Source: Chloroflexota bacterium
GTDB taxonomy: Bacteria > Chloroflexota > UBA11872 > UBA12225
Assembly (NCBI GenBank): GCA_016199265.1
Contig: JACQGX010000063.1
Span: 1 to 60,682, forward strand
Length of the DNA: 60,682 nt
Direction: 5' to 3'
Made by a program: the position numbers and the translations under genes. Numbering within the stretch: position 1 is the stretch's first letter; each line of letters starts with the position of its first letter. Under the pieces are notes generated by a model that was given only the letters and a program-made list of their open reading frames with translations, was not told where the DNA came from and did no database searches. Shown here one piece after another: positions 42,507 through 51,528 of the stretch.

Positions 42507-43003
42507 TCGAGCAAGGGGAGTCTACTGAGTGGGCTGACCCGTCAGGTAAACGTCCAATATCGTGTAATCAATGCCTGACAGAATGAAGCCAGAGCAGAGA
42601 GCGTCCCAAGATCAGTGAACGGAGCCGGATGGTACGGCCGCCACCGCCGCCGGGGGTCTGAGAGCGCAGCGAGGGGGTGCCGCCCGGCTACGTGAACCAA
42701 GCCAGCTCAAGCAGGCTCGGTCCAGGGCGCTTGAGCGTCCCTTCGACTGCGCTCAGGGCAGGCTCTTCGTTTGCGTAGCCGGGCGGCTTCAGCCCCCGGC
42801 GGGGTCGCTCCGTCACAGGTCGTTGCGGGTGCAGGCCAAACTTCCGGGGACCGCCGCCCCTGGGCGTATCGACATACGCCCAGGGGCGGCGGTCGAGCGT
42901 ATCTCGATACGCCCCTACAGGACATCTACGCCGCCGGAACAATTGCCTGCACCCGGTCGTTGCTCACTTCGGGACAGTCTCCCAGACCATGAGTGTGGTG
43001 CCA
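42507..43003. other. Intergenic region carrying repeats and a MITE
   Basis: About 500 bp without a supported gene. It holds a CCCTTCGACTGCGCTCAGGG unit (42735-42758) and the MITE-like element A2. Confidence 0.7.
42827..42954. mobile_element. MITE-like element A2
   Basis: 128 bp with the same ends as A1 (GGGTGCAGGCCAAACTTCCGG and CCGGAACAATTGCCTGCACC C). Flanked by a perfect 9-bp direct repeat GGTCGTTGC (42818-42826 and 42955-42963). The core is different: a CCGCCCCTGGGCGTATCG palindrome (about 42851-42890) and a GAGCGTATCTCGATACGCCC hairpin. No coding capacity. Confidence 0.9.
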
Positions 43004-43462
43004 TTACTCCACTACCTGCTCCAGCTCGACGCCGTGGCCGTCCGGGTCCTCGACGTACACCGAGAAGGTTGGCCGTCCCTGGCGATTGTGCCCCTCTCGC
43101 GTGCCCCGAATAGTCACGCCGCGCGCCCGCAACGCCTCCTGGAGGCGCTCGGCGCCGGCCGGCTCGATCAGCAGGCAGATGTGGTTCAAGCCCCGCGCGC
43201 TTCGGTCGGCCGGTGGCCGGTAGTCACGTCGCTCCATCAGAAACACCGTCTGATCGCCCGCCCCAAGCTCTACGAACGTTGGCCGTCCCGCCTCGTCCCG
43301 CCGCATCACGCTGCGCACGGCCAGGCCCAACAGCTCGGTGTAGAACCGCAGCGACGCCTCCACGTCGCGCACGTGCAGATTGGCGTGGTCCAGCCCCGTC
43401 GGCCTCACCAGCGGCCCGCCCGCCGCCGGTTGGCTCTCCCGTCTCGTATCCACGGCTTCCAT
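43004..43462 (-). CDS. Glyoxalase/VOC-family protein
   Basis: 152 residues, AGGAGGACG upstream. Two beta-alpha-beta modules: LDHANLHVRDVEASLRFYTEL and LNHICLLIEPAGAERLQEAL; the metal-site residues (H, E) are present (GLDHANL, VELEQ). Isomerase, dioxygenase or resistance role is not predictable. Confidence 0.88.
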   Translation of the reverse strand: MEAVDTRRESQPAAGGPLVRPTGLDHANLHVRDVEASLRFYTELLGLAVRSVMRRDEAGRPTFVELGAGDQTVFLMERRDYRPPADRSARGLNHICLLIEPAGAERLQEALRARGVTIRGTREGHNRQGRPTFSVYVEDPDGHGVELEQVVE

Positions 43463-43604
43463 ATCGGTGCGTCCTCCTCTGCCCAATTCATACACCGTGC
43501 CTGCAACAGGCATCGCCGAGGCCGTCGCGGCCGGCTCGCGCCAACGCCCCTATCCCATTCCGTTTCCCACAAGGGACCAGGCCCTCGGCCCCATCACAGT
43601 CCCA

Positions 43605-44609
43605 TCACGGCCACGACGCGGTGCCGCCCAGCCCCGCGGTCTCCGGTTGCCCGGTCATGAGGTTGGCGTTCTGCATTGCCTGTCCGGCTGCTCCCTTGCC
43701 CAGGTTGTCCGTCGCCGCCACTGCGATCACCAGACCCGAAACCGGCGAAACGACGTACGTCAGGAACGCCAAGTTCGAACCCGCTGTCCACTTGGTGTGC
43801 GCGCTCCGGCCGTTCTGGTGGTCCATGACCCGCACAAACGGCTCTCTGGCGTAGAACGCACGCGCCGCCTTCACCACCTGCTCGGTCGCCACGCTGCCGC
43901 GGGGCCGGCCGTAGCACGTCGAGAGAATGCCTCGCGTCATCGGAATCAGGTGCGGCGTGAAGGTCGGCGAGGCGCGCCGCCCGCCGCCCGCCAGCCGTGA
44001 AAGCGCCTCGCTCATCTCCTTCTGGTGGTCGTGACCCAGCAGCCCGTACGCCACCACGTCCTCGTTCGTCTCGGCGTAGCCGTAGGCGTTCGCGCCACCG
44101 CGTCCGGCCCCGCTCACACCGCTCTTCGCGTCGATGATGATCCCTTCCAGCTCGATCAGGCCGCGCGCCACCAATGGCGCCAGGGCAAGCAGCGACGTCG
44201 CCGAGTAGCAGCCCGGATCGGCCACCCGCGTCGCGGCGGCGATTCGCTCGCGCGCTCCCGGCAACTCCGTCAGGCCATACTCCCAGCCGTCCACAAAGCG
44301 ATGGTCGCCGCCGACGTCCACAATCTTCGTCCGCGCCGGTACCCGCGCCAGCGGCTCGCGTGACTTCCCCGTCGGCAGCGACGCGAAGACCACGTCGAGG
44401 TCGGGCAGCTCCTCCGGGACGAACGGTTGGATCACCAGATCGCCCACCGGGTGCCCGTACAGGTGCGGGCATCGCTCGTGCAGCCGCTGCCCGGCCGACG
44501 TCTCGCCGGCGGCGTACACCACCTCGAACGCGGGATGCCCGAGGCACAACCGCAACAACTCGATGCCGCCATACCCGCTGACGCCGGCGATTCCGATCCG
44601 TACGCTCAC
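43605..44609 (-). CDS. argC: N-acetyl-gamma-glutamyl-phosphate reductase
   Basis: 334 residues; third step of arginine synthesis, NADPH reduction of N-acetylglutamyl phosphate. GIAGVSGYGGIELLRL, VFASLPTGKS, ADPGCYSATSLLAL (catalytic Cys), SGVSGAGRG and HLIPMTRGILST. No argJ, argB or argD is adjacent. Confidence 0.95.
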   Translation of the reverse strand: MSVRIGIAGVSGYGGIELLRLCLGHPAFEVVYAAGETSAGQRLHERCPHLYGHPVGDLVIQPFVPEELPDLDVVFASLPTGKSREPLARVPARTKIVDVGGDHRFVDGWEYGLTELPGARERIAAATRVADPGCYSATSLLALAPLVARGLIELEGIIIDAKSGVSGAGRGGANAYGYAETNEDVVAYGLLGHDHQKEMSEALSRLAGGGRRASPTFTPHLIPMTRGILSTCYGRPRGSVATEQVVKAARAFYAREPFVRVMDHQNGRSAHTKWTAGSNLAFLTYVVSPVSGLVIAVAATDNLGKGAAGQAMQNANLMTGQPETAGLGGTASWP

Positions 44610-44664
44610 TCACTGCCTCCGCTGCCGATTCTACAGTCCCATACGGATCATCCCTTGCCGGCGA

Positions 44665-44707
44665 CTCCCCTCTCCCCTGGTGGGAGAGGGGCCGGGGTGA
44701 GGGGGAA
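44665..44707. repeat. GC-rich palindrome unit
   Basis: CCCCTCTCCCCTGGTGGGAGAGGGGCC followed by GGGGTGAGGG; same family as 8757 and 48588, between argC and the ADH gene. Confidence 0.8.
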
Positions 44708-44725
44708 CCGTTCGCTATCATAGGT

Positions 44726-44731
44726 ATACTG
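44726..44731 (+). promoter_or_regulatory. Putative -10 of the alcohol dehydrogenase gene
   Basis: GGTATACT lies 14 nt before the ATG (44746), so the mRNA leader would be very short. Confidence 0.45.
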
Positions 44732-44745
44732 GTCGGAAAGACGCC

Positions 44746-45777
44746 ATGAAGGCCCTGTTGAAAGTTGCCGAGGGTCCAGGCCACCTCGAGCTGCGTGAGG
44801 TCCCTGATCCGGTGCCCGGCCCAGGGCAAGTGGTGGTGAAGGTCAGCGCCACCGGCATCTGCGGCTCCGACCTGCACATCCAGGACGACGAGTACAAGGT
44901 CGTGCCCCCCGTCGTTATCGGCCACGAGACCGCCGGCACCGTCGCCGCCGTCGGCGCCGGCGCGACCCACTGGCGCCCCGGCGACCGCGTCACCTCCCGC
45001 ACCACCATCAGCACGTGCGGCCGCTGCGATTTGTGCCGCTCCGGCCGGACCAACCTCTGCCCCGAGCGGCGGTTTCTCGGCGGGCACGTCGACGGCGGCT
45101 TCGCAGAATACTTCGTCGTCCCCGAAGCCAGTCTTCTTGCGCTGCCGGCGCAGGTTTCGTTTGAAGCGGCTGCCGTGACCGAGCCCCTCGCCTGCTGTGT
45201 CCACGGCGTGCTCGAGCTCGCACAACCGGCCGCCGGATCGCTGGTCGCCGTCTCGGGGCCAGGCCCCATCGGGCTGCTCTGCGCGCAGGCCGCCCGCGCC
45301 GCCGGTGCGTCGATCGTCGTGCTCGGTACGAGCGCCGACGACGCCCGCTTCGCCCTCGCCCGCCGCCTCGGCTTCGACCTGCTCGTCGACGTCCAGCGCC
45401 ACGATCCCGTCGAAGCCGTGCAGCACCTTGCCTCCGGCCGCGCGCCCGATCTTGTGATCGAGGCCGCCGGGGCGGCCGGATCGCTCGACCAGTGCCTGCG
45501 CCTCGCGCCGCGCGGCGGCACCGTCCTCCAGATCGGTCTCTACGGCAAGCCGGTCCCGGCCTCGATGGACACGCTCGTCCTCAAAGAGCTGCGCCTCCTC
45601 GGCTCGTTCTCGAGCACCCCCACCGCCTGGCCGCACGCCCTCGAACTCATCGCCTCCGGCGCCGTTCAGACCGAGCCCCTCGTCACCAGCAAACGCCCCC
45701 TCACCCAGTGGCAGGAAGCCTTCGCCGACGCCCGCCGCAAAGCCGAAGGCAAGATTCTCCTAGTTCCGAGTTCCTAG
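44746..45777 (+). CDS. Zinc-dependent alcohol/polyol dehydrogenase (MDR)
   Basis: 343 residues. Catalytic zinc Cys (ATGICGSDLHI), GHETAGTVAAVGAG, structural zinc CGRCDLCRSGRTNLC, Rossmann VAVSGPGPIGLLCAQAA. L-threonine or sorbitol dehydrogenase-like. The last residues (VPSS) are coded by the heptamer array. Confidence 0.93.
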   Translation: MKALLKVAEGPGHLELREVPDPVPGPGQVVVKVSATGICGSDLHIQDDEYKVVPPVVIGHETAGTVAAVGAGATHWRPGDRVTSRTTISTCGRCDLCRSGRTNLCPERRFLGGHVDGGFAEYFVVPEASLLALPAQVSFEAAAVTEPLACCVHGVLELAQPAAGSLVAVSGPGPIGLLCAQAARAAGASIVVLGTSADDARFALARRLGFDLLVDVQRHDPVEAVQHLASGRAPDLVIEAAGAAGSLDQCLRLAPRGGTVLQIGLYGKPVPASMDTLVLKELRLLGSFSSTPTAWPHALELIASGAVQTEPLVTSKRPLTQWQEAFADARRKAEGKILLVPSS

Positions 45778-45895
45778 TTCCGAGTTCCTAGTTGGGTGGG
45801 GGGAACTTGGAACTCGGAACTAAACCAAAGCCACGGTGGAACCCGCAGGCCGCCTCACTTTGCACTTTGCACTTGGTTTAGGAACCAGGTACTCG
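45767..45895. repeat. Compound repeat: AGTTCCG heptamers plus TAAACC-bounded element
   Basis: TAGTTCC GAGTTCC TAGTTCC GAGTTCC (45767-45797) includes the ADH stop; the inverted arm is GAACTTG GAACTCG (45804-45818). Then comes the inverted copy of the 871-951 unit, bounded by TAAACCAA / TTGGTTTA and by GGAAC on both sides (a possible 5-bp target duplication). Confidence 0.75.
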
Positions 45896-46981
45896 GTCAA
45901 AATGCCTCGCCACCTCGTCGCGGTCGAACCGCGGCCAGTCGCGCAGCAGACCGTCCGGCTCACGCAGCCGCAGACCCTCCTCGCGCGGAGTGAGCCGGCC
46001 GATCGCAGCCACTGGGATGCCCTTGCGCCCGAGCGCGTCGACCGCCGTGGCCGCTGCTCTCGGCGCGACCGCCGCCAGGAGCGCGCCGGAAGCCAGCAGG
46101 CCCAGCGGGTCCAGTCCGAGCGCATCGCAGACGTGCGACGTTTCGGGGAAGATGCGGATCGCGCCGGACTCGACGACGCCGCCGCAGCCTGACGCTTCGG
46201 CTACCTCCCAGACCCCGGCCGAGAGCCCGCCCTCGGTCGGATCGTGCAGGCTGTGCAGCGCGCCCGCCGGCAGCGCCTCCCGCAGTGCCTGCGCCGCCGC
46301 GACGACGCTGATCCCCGGCTCGAACAGAAACCGCTGCGCGCGCTCGATTGCCTCCCGCGCCATCCCCGCCCGCGCCAGTTGCTCAGCCGCCTCGCGTGCC
46401 AGCACCGCCGTGCCCTCGATCGCCACACCTTGTGTCAGCAGCAACGTGTCACCCGGTTGCCCCCCGCCGGTACGGACGAGTTGGTCCCGTGCCGCCTCTC
46501 CCAACATGCAGCCCGCGACGATCGGCCGGTCCAGGCCTGCGGTCACCTCGGTGTGCCCGCCCACCAGGCTGGCGCCGATCTCCTTGCATGCGGCAAGCAG
46601 TTGGTCGAACAGGGTCGACACGTCGGCCTCCGTCCAGCGCTCCGGCAGCAGTGCCGATGCCAGGAACCAGCGCGGCGTCGCTCCCATACACACCACGTCG
46701 TTCGCGTTCACGTGGACGGCGTACCACCCGATTAGATCGGTCGCAAACGTGATCGGATCGGTCTTGGCGATCAGCAGCCGCTCGCCGCGCTCGTCAGCAA
46801 AGACGCCGCCCGCCACGCCACCGGCCATGCTGCCTCCTGCGCTACCCGCCGGCGCCGCCAGGAAGTCGATCGCCGCCGCGTCCTCGCCGATCCCGCTGCC
46901 GAGCACTACCCGTGGGTCCGTCCGCGGAATCCGGCCGAGAAGCTGCGCCAAGAGTTCCGGTGGAAGTTTTCCTGTTCGCAT
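45878..46981 (-). CDS. AIR synthase-related (PurM/HypE/ThiL-like) protein
   Basis: 367 residues. N-terminal VVLGSGIGEDAAAIDF, LLIAKTDPITFATDLIGWYA, NANDVVCMGATPRWFL, GGHTEVTAGLDRPIV; C-terminal LHDPTEGGLSAGVWEVAEA. The architecture matches HypE or selenophosphate-synthetase relatives; no hyp genes are near, and HypE's C-terminal Cys is absent. Upstream start 47047 is rejected. The C-terminus reads into the repeat. Confidence 0.85.
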   Translation of the reverse strand: MRTGKLPPELLAQLLGRIPRTDPRVVLGSGIGEDAAAIDFLAAPAGSAGGSMAGGVAGGVFADERGERLLIAKTDPITFATDLIGWYAVHVNANDVVCMGATPRWFLASALLPERWTEADVSTLFDQLLAACKEIGASLVGGHTEVTAGLDRPIVAGCMLGEAARDQLVRTGGGQPGDTLLLTQGVAIEGTAVLAREAAEQLARAGMAREAIERAQRFLFEPGISVVAAAQALREALPAGALHSLHDPTEGGLSAGVWEVAEASGCGGVVESGAIRIFPETSHVCDALGLDPLGLLASGALLAAVAPRAAATAVDALGRKGIPVAAIGRLTPREEGLRLREPDGLLRDWPRFDRDEVARHFDRVPGS

Positions 46982-47063
46982 CGATCTTGCCTTGTCCCCC
47001 GCTATCGCCCGCTTCCGTTTCCAACGGCCTTCTGCTGTACCATCCAACTATAGGAGGCGTGCC

Positions 47064-47618
47064 ATGGCGACGTCACTACGGTTTACTTCAGCAGACCTCG
47101 AGGTGATGCCCGACGACGGCAAGCGCTACGAGGTCATCGACGGAGATTTGTACGTGTCCAAGCAACCAAGCTGGCACCACCAGCGCACATGCGGGCGAGT
47201 TTTCGCGCTGCTCGAATCCTGGAACAGCCAGGCCGGTCTTGGCGAAGCGAATCTTGCCCCCGGCGTGATCTTTGCCGAGGACGATGATGTGGTCCCCGAC
47301 GTCGTCTGGGTCGGTAAGGACCGGCTGCCCCTGGTGCTCGGGGATGACGGCAAGCTTCACGATGCGCCGGATCTCGTGGTCGAAGTGCTTTCCCCCGGCC
47401 GGCACAACGAACAGCGCGATCGCGACGCCAAGCTCAAGCTCTATTCCCGACGCGGCGTGCGCGAGTATTGGATTCTTGACCGGCAGCTTCGTACGCTCGA
47501 GATCTACCGGCGCCACGAAGCGGCCTTGCGCCTCGAAGCCACGTTGTACGAAGACGACGTGCTGTCATCGCCGCTCCTGTCCGGATTCTCGTGCCAGGTG
47601 GGGCAGTTCTTTGCCTGA
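47064..47618 (+). CDS. Uma2-family (DUF820) PD-(D/E)xK-like protein
   Basis: 184 residues with AGGAGG. Nuclease-like core: VVPDVVWV, DLVVEVLSPGRHNEQRDRDA, KLKLYSRRGVREYWILD. Function unknown; many copies occur in cyanobacteria and Chloroflexi. The mutM start overlaps its stop by 8 bp. Confidence 0.92.
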   Translation: MATSLRFTSADLEVMPDDGKRYEVIDGDLYVSKQPSWHHQRTCGRVFALLESWNSQAGLGEANLAPGVIFAEDDDVVPDVVWVGKDRLPLVLGDDGKLHDAPDLVVEVLSPGRHNEQRDRDAKLKLYSRRGVREYWILDRQLRTLEIYRRHEAALRLEATLYEDDVLSSPLLSGFSCQVGQFFA

Positions 47619-48591
47619 GTTGCCGGAAGTCGAGGGCCTGCGCCGTCGCCTGGTACCGCGGTTGGTGGGCGCGCGCATCGAGCGCTTGGAGGTCCGCGAC
47701 GCCAAGCTCTGGCATCCAGCCGAGGGCCTGTCCGAAGCCGCCGTTGCCGGCCGCACCGTCCTCGCCATCGACCGCTACGCCAAGCTCCTCGTGTTCTCGC
47801 TTTCCGGCGATCTCGCGTTCGCGCTCCACTTGAAGATCGCGGGCCAGGGCGTCTACCAATCGGTCACCGGCGAGCGCCTGATCGGCGGCCATCCCTACCC
47901 GCTGCCCGGCGCCGTGCTGCCCGATCCCTCGACGCGCTTCATCCTCTGGCTCGGTAGTGGTGCGGCGTTCTTCGTCAACGACCAGCGCCGCTTCTCCTGG
48001 CTGCGATTGATGCCGGCTGCGCAGGTGAGCGAGTTCGTCGCCTCGCATCGCTACGGGCCCGATCCGCTGGCGCCCGATTTTACGCCGGACGTGCTTGTCT
48101 CTCGCCTTCGGGCGCGCAAGGGCCGCCCGATCAAGGCTGCCCTGCTCGACCAGACGTGCCTCGCCGGTCTCGGAAACATCTACGCCGACGAGTCGCTGCA
48201 CGCCGCTCGCCTGCACCCGATGCTCCGTGCCGGCGACCTCACCCCTGCCGATGTGCGGCGGCTCCACGCTGCCATCAAGCACGTGCTCGATATCGCGGTA
48301 CCCGTCGGCGGCGCCATCGTCAAGAACGGCCGCGCCGTCGCCGACGTCGAGTCAGGACGCGACTTCCTTCGCGTCCACGGCCGCGCCGGACAACCCTGCC
48401 CCGACTGTGTCGGTCGTGCCGGAGGTGGCTCGCGTGACGGATCATCGGATGGCTCATCCCGCGGCGCTACAGCACAGCGTTCCGGCGCGGCCGGCGAAGC
48501 GCCGCGCATCGTGCGCGCCTTCCTCGCCGGTCGGGGCACCTACTTCTGCCCCGTCTGCCAACCGGCTCCGCCCGAGTGTGGGTTAGGGTGA
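47611..48591 (+). CDS. mutM: Formamidopyrimidine-DNA glycosylase
   Basis: 326 residues. Removes 8-oxoG/FaPy; TTG start giving M-PELPEVEGLRRRL with catalytic Pro2 and Glu3 (the start is decided by this motif). The H2TH part reads LLDQTCLAGLGNIYADESLH; the zinc finger CPDC...FCPVCQ has an unusual Gly/Ser/Arg/Ala-rich insert of about 30 residues between its two halves. The last residues lie in repeat DNA. Confidence 0.93.
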   Translation: MPELPEVEGLRRRLVPRLVGARIERLEVRDAKLWHPAEGLSEAAVAGRTVLAIDRYAKLLVFSLSGDLAFALHLKIAGQGVYQSVTGERLIGGHPYPLPGAVLPDPSTRFILWLGSGAAFFVNDQRRFSWLRLMPAAQVSEFVASHRYGPDPLAPDFTPDVLVSRLRARKGRPIKAALLDQTCLAGLGNIYADESLHAARLHPMLRAGDLTPADVRRLHAAIKHVLDIAVPVGGAIVKNGRAVADVESGRDFLRVHGRAGQPCPDCVGRAGGGSRDGSSDGSSRGATAQRSGAAGEAPRIVRAFLAGRGTYFCPVCQPAPPECGLG

Positions 48592-49026
48592 GGGCTCCGC
48601 CTCTCCCCCTCTCCCCTGGTGGGAGAGGGGGTCGGGGGGTGAGGGGAGCGCCTCCAATTCCACGACCAATCCTCCGCTCGATCGTGCGCCGGCATTGAAC
48701 AGCGTCGCGGTGACAAACCCAACGGCGGCGCCGCCCAGCGCACCCAGCACCAGCACCGTGGCCGCGACGCCGAGCACCACAAGCCATGGTTCTGCGTCCC
48801 ACGCCCGCACGAAGTTGAGCACGCCATCCAGGCGCAGGAGGTGCACGAAGTTCAGCGATGGGAGGACCGTCATCGGCAGGGGGAGGCGTACCGAGCGCCA
48901 CGATTCCAGAGACACGCGCAGCGAGTGTATCGCCAGCATCGTGAAAGTCCCGGCCGCTACGCCGGGCACGAGTGATACAAGGGCGCCGGCGGCAGCGCCG
49001 TGCCTCGCGAGTGCAACAGGGCTCAT
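48583..49026 (-). CDS. Hypothetical membrane protein
   Basis: Up to 154 residues (49047) or 147 (MSPVALARHG). Two TM segments (about LVSLVPGVAAGTFTMLAIHS, and LVVLGVAATVLVLGALGGAA). The C-terminal about 25 residues (SPPDPLSHQGRGGEAEPS) are the translated palindrome, so the end of the native gene is probably earlier or replaced. No family recognised. Confidence 0.6.
   Translation of the reverse strand: MSPVALARHGAAAGALVSLVPGVAAGTFTMLAIHSLRVSLESWRSVRLPLPMTVLPSLNFVHLLRLDGVLNFVRAWDAEPWLVVLGVAATVLVLGALGGAAVGFVTATLFNAGARSSGGLVVELEALPSPPDPLSHQGRGGEAEPSP
48588..48652. repeat. GC-rich palindrome shared by two gene ends
   Basis: GGGTGAGGGCTCCGCC-CTCCCCCTCTCCCCTGGTGGGAGAGGGGG. The mutM stop falls in it, and it encodes the C-terminus of the convergent membrane protein. 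Confidence 0.85.
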
Positions 49027-49117
49027 CCAGCGGATGCGGTATCGCACCGCTCCAGTTTACGTCAGGGTCAGTGCTGCCGTCTTAGCCATCTGACCAATGG
49101 CGAGGCACCGTGGCCTG

Positions 49118-49693
49118 TTAGAGCGTTTCCGCGAGCACGAAGTCAAACGGCAGGTCGTCGGGGTGGATACGCCATTCCTCGGTGTCCTCGCCGCCGGCCC
49201 ATTGACGATCGGGCAGGTAGTGGAGTACCACCGGCGCTGCCGACTCGTTCGCGTAGCCGTGCGCCACACCCGCCGGGATGTAGAGCCCGGTTTCGGGCGT
49301 CAGCACCAGCCTCGCGCGGAGGCCGAACGTGGGCGAGTGCTCGCGGCAGTCGACGATGCCGGCGTTGAGCTGGCCCATCGAAACCGTCCACAACTCGTTC
49401 TGGGACGGGTGGATATGCCAGAAGCGCCGCGTCCCCGGCGTGATGACCGAGACGTTCAGTTGTGCCGGACGCAGCGAGATCCCGTGCCCGCGCAGCGCCG
49501 GCGCGGCGACAATCCCCTCGTTGAGACGCACCACCTCCTTGAAGGTGCCGCCGCTGTCGTCGGGCAAGATGCGTTGTGGTACCAGCACCACGCCCTCTGG
49601 TAGCGGGACCGGCTCGTACGTCTGCCGCAAGATCGGGCCGCCGTCCGGCGCCCGCAGTCCCCGCGCCGCCGGTCCTATCTGTTCAAAACCCAT
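49118..49693 (-). CDS. dTDP-4-dehydrorhamnose 3,5-epimerase-like cupin
   Basis: 191 residues. Cupin core: SVITPGTRRFWHIHPSQNEL, TPETGLYIPAGVAHGYANES. Catalytic His (HIHP) and Tyr region are as in RmlC-type epimerases, but shorter. Next to a sugar epimerase, so it probably acts on nucleotide sugars for a surface glycan. Confidence 0.85.
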   Translation of the reverse strand: MGFEQIGPAARGLRAPDGGPILRQTYEPVPLPEGVVLVPQRILPDDSGGTFKEVVRLNEGIVAAPALRGHGISLRPAQLNVSVITPGTRRFWHIHPSQNELWTVSMGQLNAGIVDCREHSPTFGLRARLVLTPETGLYIPAGVAHGYANESAAPVVLHYLPDRQWAGGEDTEEWRIHPDDLPFDFVLAETL

Positions 49694-49700
49694 CGGTCGA

Positions 49701-50837
49701 TTACTTTCCCTTGGAGCCGGCGCTTCGCACCACGCCCTGTTCGATCATCGCCGCGGCGCCCTCATCTGAATAGTCGCGGAAGTCCTGCTGCACGCGCGCC
49801 CAGCCGGCGTACCCCGCCGCCGCCTCTTCGAGCGTGTGCTGGGGTTCCCACCCGAGCGCGCGCAGCCGCGAGATGTCCGAGATGGCGTGCCGCGTGTCGC
49901 CGACGCGGAAGCGACCGGGCACCTCCGGCGAAACGGTCAGCCCGAGCGTCCGGCCGACGACCTCGGCGTACTCCAAGACCGTGAGTGCTCGCCCTCCACC
50001 TACGTTCAACGCCTGAAAATCGGCGCGGGCGTCCTCCAGCGCCAGCACGTTCGCCCGCGCCACGTCCCATACCGTTACGTAGTCGCGCAACTGCCGGCCG
50101 TCTTCATAGACAATCGGCTGCCTACCGTGCAGCAGGCGCTGCACAAAGATGCGCAGCGCGCCCGAGTACGGATTCGTGAAGCTTTGGCGCGGCCCCTGGC
50201 TGATGCTGTAGCGCATCGCCACCGTCGGGATGCCGTAGCGTGCTCCGAGGTTGAGGCAGATCAGGTCCTGCGACAGCTTGCTGATCCCGTACTGGTTGTG
50301 CGGCTGCGGCGGATCGTCCTCGCGCGTCGGTTCCGGCGTCATCGTCTCGCCGCCCACCGGGCAGCGTGGTTCCCATTCGCGCCGTTCGAGCTGCGCCAAG
50401 GGCCGCTGGCCCGGAAACTGGGTGCCGTGGAGCGGGCAGCGGTAGCGCCCTTCGCCGTAGACCGCCTGCGACGTGGCGACCACCACCTTTTTGACCTGCT
50501 TCTGCAGCGCAGGGCCGGCCACCAGCAACTCGTACAGCAGCGCCGTGCCGGCGGCGTTTGTGTGAAAGAAGCGGCTGAAGTTTGGCAGATAGTCCTGGTG
50601 CGCCGCGAGGTGCATCACCGCCTGCACGCCCCGCAGCGCCTCCCGCCACGCCGCTGGATCGTCGACCGAGCCCTCGATCCGCTCCGCCTTCGCCGGTACG
50701 TAGTCCGGCCAGTGCCGCTCGCGGTGAACGGGCGGCTGTAAATTGTCGAGCACACGAACGTCGTACCCCCGTTCCAGGAGCAAATCGACCGTGTGCGAGC
50801 CGATGAACCCTGCGCCGCCGGTGACGAGTACTCTCAT
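49701..50837 (-). CDS. NAD-dependent nucleotide-sugar epimerase (extended SDR)
   Basis: 378 residues. GGAGFIGSHTVDLLLERGYD (NAD), VMHLAAHQDYLPNF, ATSQAVYGEGRYRC, catalytic YGISK, DYVTVWDVARANVLALED. A Cys-containing insert (RCPLHG, CPVGGE) is typical of dTDP-rhamnose-4-epimerase-like enzymes. Paired with the cupin gene 8 bp apart. Confidence 0.9.
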   Translation of the reverse strand: MRVLVTGGAGFIGSHTVDLLLERGYDVRVLDNLQPPVHRERHWPDYVPAKAERIEGSVDDPAAWREALRGVQAVMHLAAHQDYLPNFSRFFHTNAAGTALLYELLVAGPALQKQVKKVVVATSQAVYGEGRYRCPLHGTQFPGQRPLAQLERREWEPRCPVGGETMTPEPTREDDPPQPHNQYGISKLSQDLICLNLGARYGIPTVAMRYSISQGPRQSFTNPYSGALRIFVQRLLHGRQPIVYEDGRQLRDYVTVWDVARANVLALEDARADFQALNVGGGRALTVLEYAEVVGRTLGLTVSPEVPGRFRVGDTRHAISDISRLRALGWEPQHTLEEAAAGYAGWARVQQDFRDYSDEGAAAMIEQGVVRSAGSKGK

Positions 50838-50928
50838 AACTCGATGTCGTGGAGGTCGCGATAGTCGTGAACGTAATGCGAATTCAGGGTGCCGAAACCG
50901 TCAGTCTACCGGTTTTCGCCCGCCGCGG

Positions 50929-51402
50929 CTATTTGACGGCGATCCGATCGGTCAGTGGGCTCGCGCGCCCGCCGTGGACGCGCACCAGCCCCACCCGACC
51001 CTGCAGGATCAACCGGTCTTCCTCCCACACCTCGACGGCGGCTTCGACGTGGCGCCGGCCAAGCTGCACGATTTGAGCCGTGCTTCGCAGCGCACGCCGG
51101 TTTGTGGTCGATGCCTCCATCGAGAACTGGCAGTAGCGTAGTGTCGTGATTCCCACGTCGTAGCCGCCGGCCGCTTCGATCGCGGCGTCGATCGCCAGCC
51201 CGAGCGGCACCGTCGTCATCGGGTGGATCGCGCGTCCGAGCGGCGCGGGCGCGCCGGCATTCCGCTGCATCAACAACCGCAGCAGTTGCGGACTATCTTC
51301 GAGCGTCACCCGATCGCCCAGCGTTACCACACCGTCCCGGCGCCGGTGGACCTCGATGGTGCGCGGAGGCCGCACTTCCTGTATGAGGCGTTCGCCTGAC
51401 AT
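50929..51402 (-). CDS. Hotdog-fold protein (thioesterase-like)
   Basis: 157 residues from MSGERLIQEV. C-terminal half: PLGLAIDAAIEAAGGYDVGI, YCQFSMEAS and AQIVQLGRRHVEAAVEVWEE have the hotdog pattern of helix and sheet, but the catalytic Asp/Glu of PaaI is not clear. It is divergent from dnaA with a 126-bp gap. Confidence 0.6.
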   Translation of the reverse strand: MSGERLIQEVRPPRTIEVHRRRDGVVTLGDRVTLEDSPQLLRLLMQRNAGAPAPLGRAIHPMTTVPLGLAIDAAIEAAGGYDVGITTLRYCQFSMEASTTNRRALRSTAQIVQLGRRHVEAAVEVWEEDRLILQGRVGLVRVHGGRASPLTDRIAVK

Positions 51403-51528
51403 GGTGCCAGCATACCGGCCACAAGACCCACAGTGCAGCGCGGCTGCCCTCGCTCTGGTGCTGTCGAGCAACAGTCGCCGATGCCGTACGTTTCAGACTC
51501 AGCGGAGCACCATCGACCACTAACCATC

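Noticed and set aside
42688-42942. Minus-strand frame over MITE A2
   Set aside because: Entirely repeat DNA.
43594-45636. 680-codon minus frame through argC and the ADH
   Set aside because: Frame shadow of argC and antisense of the ADH gene.
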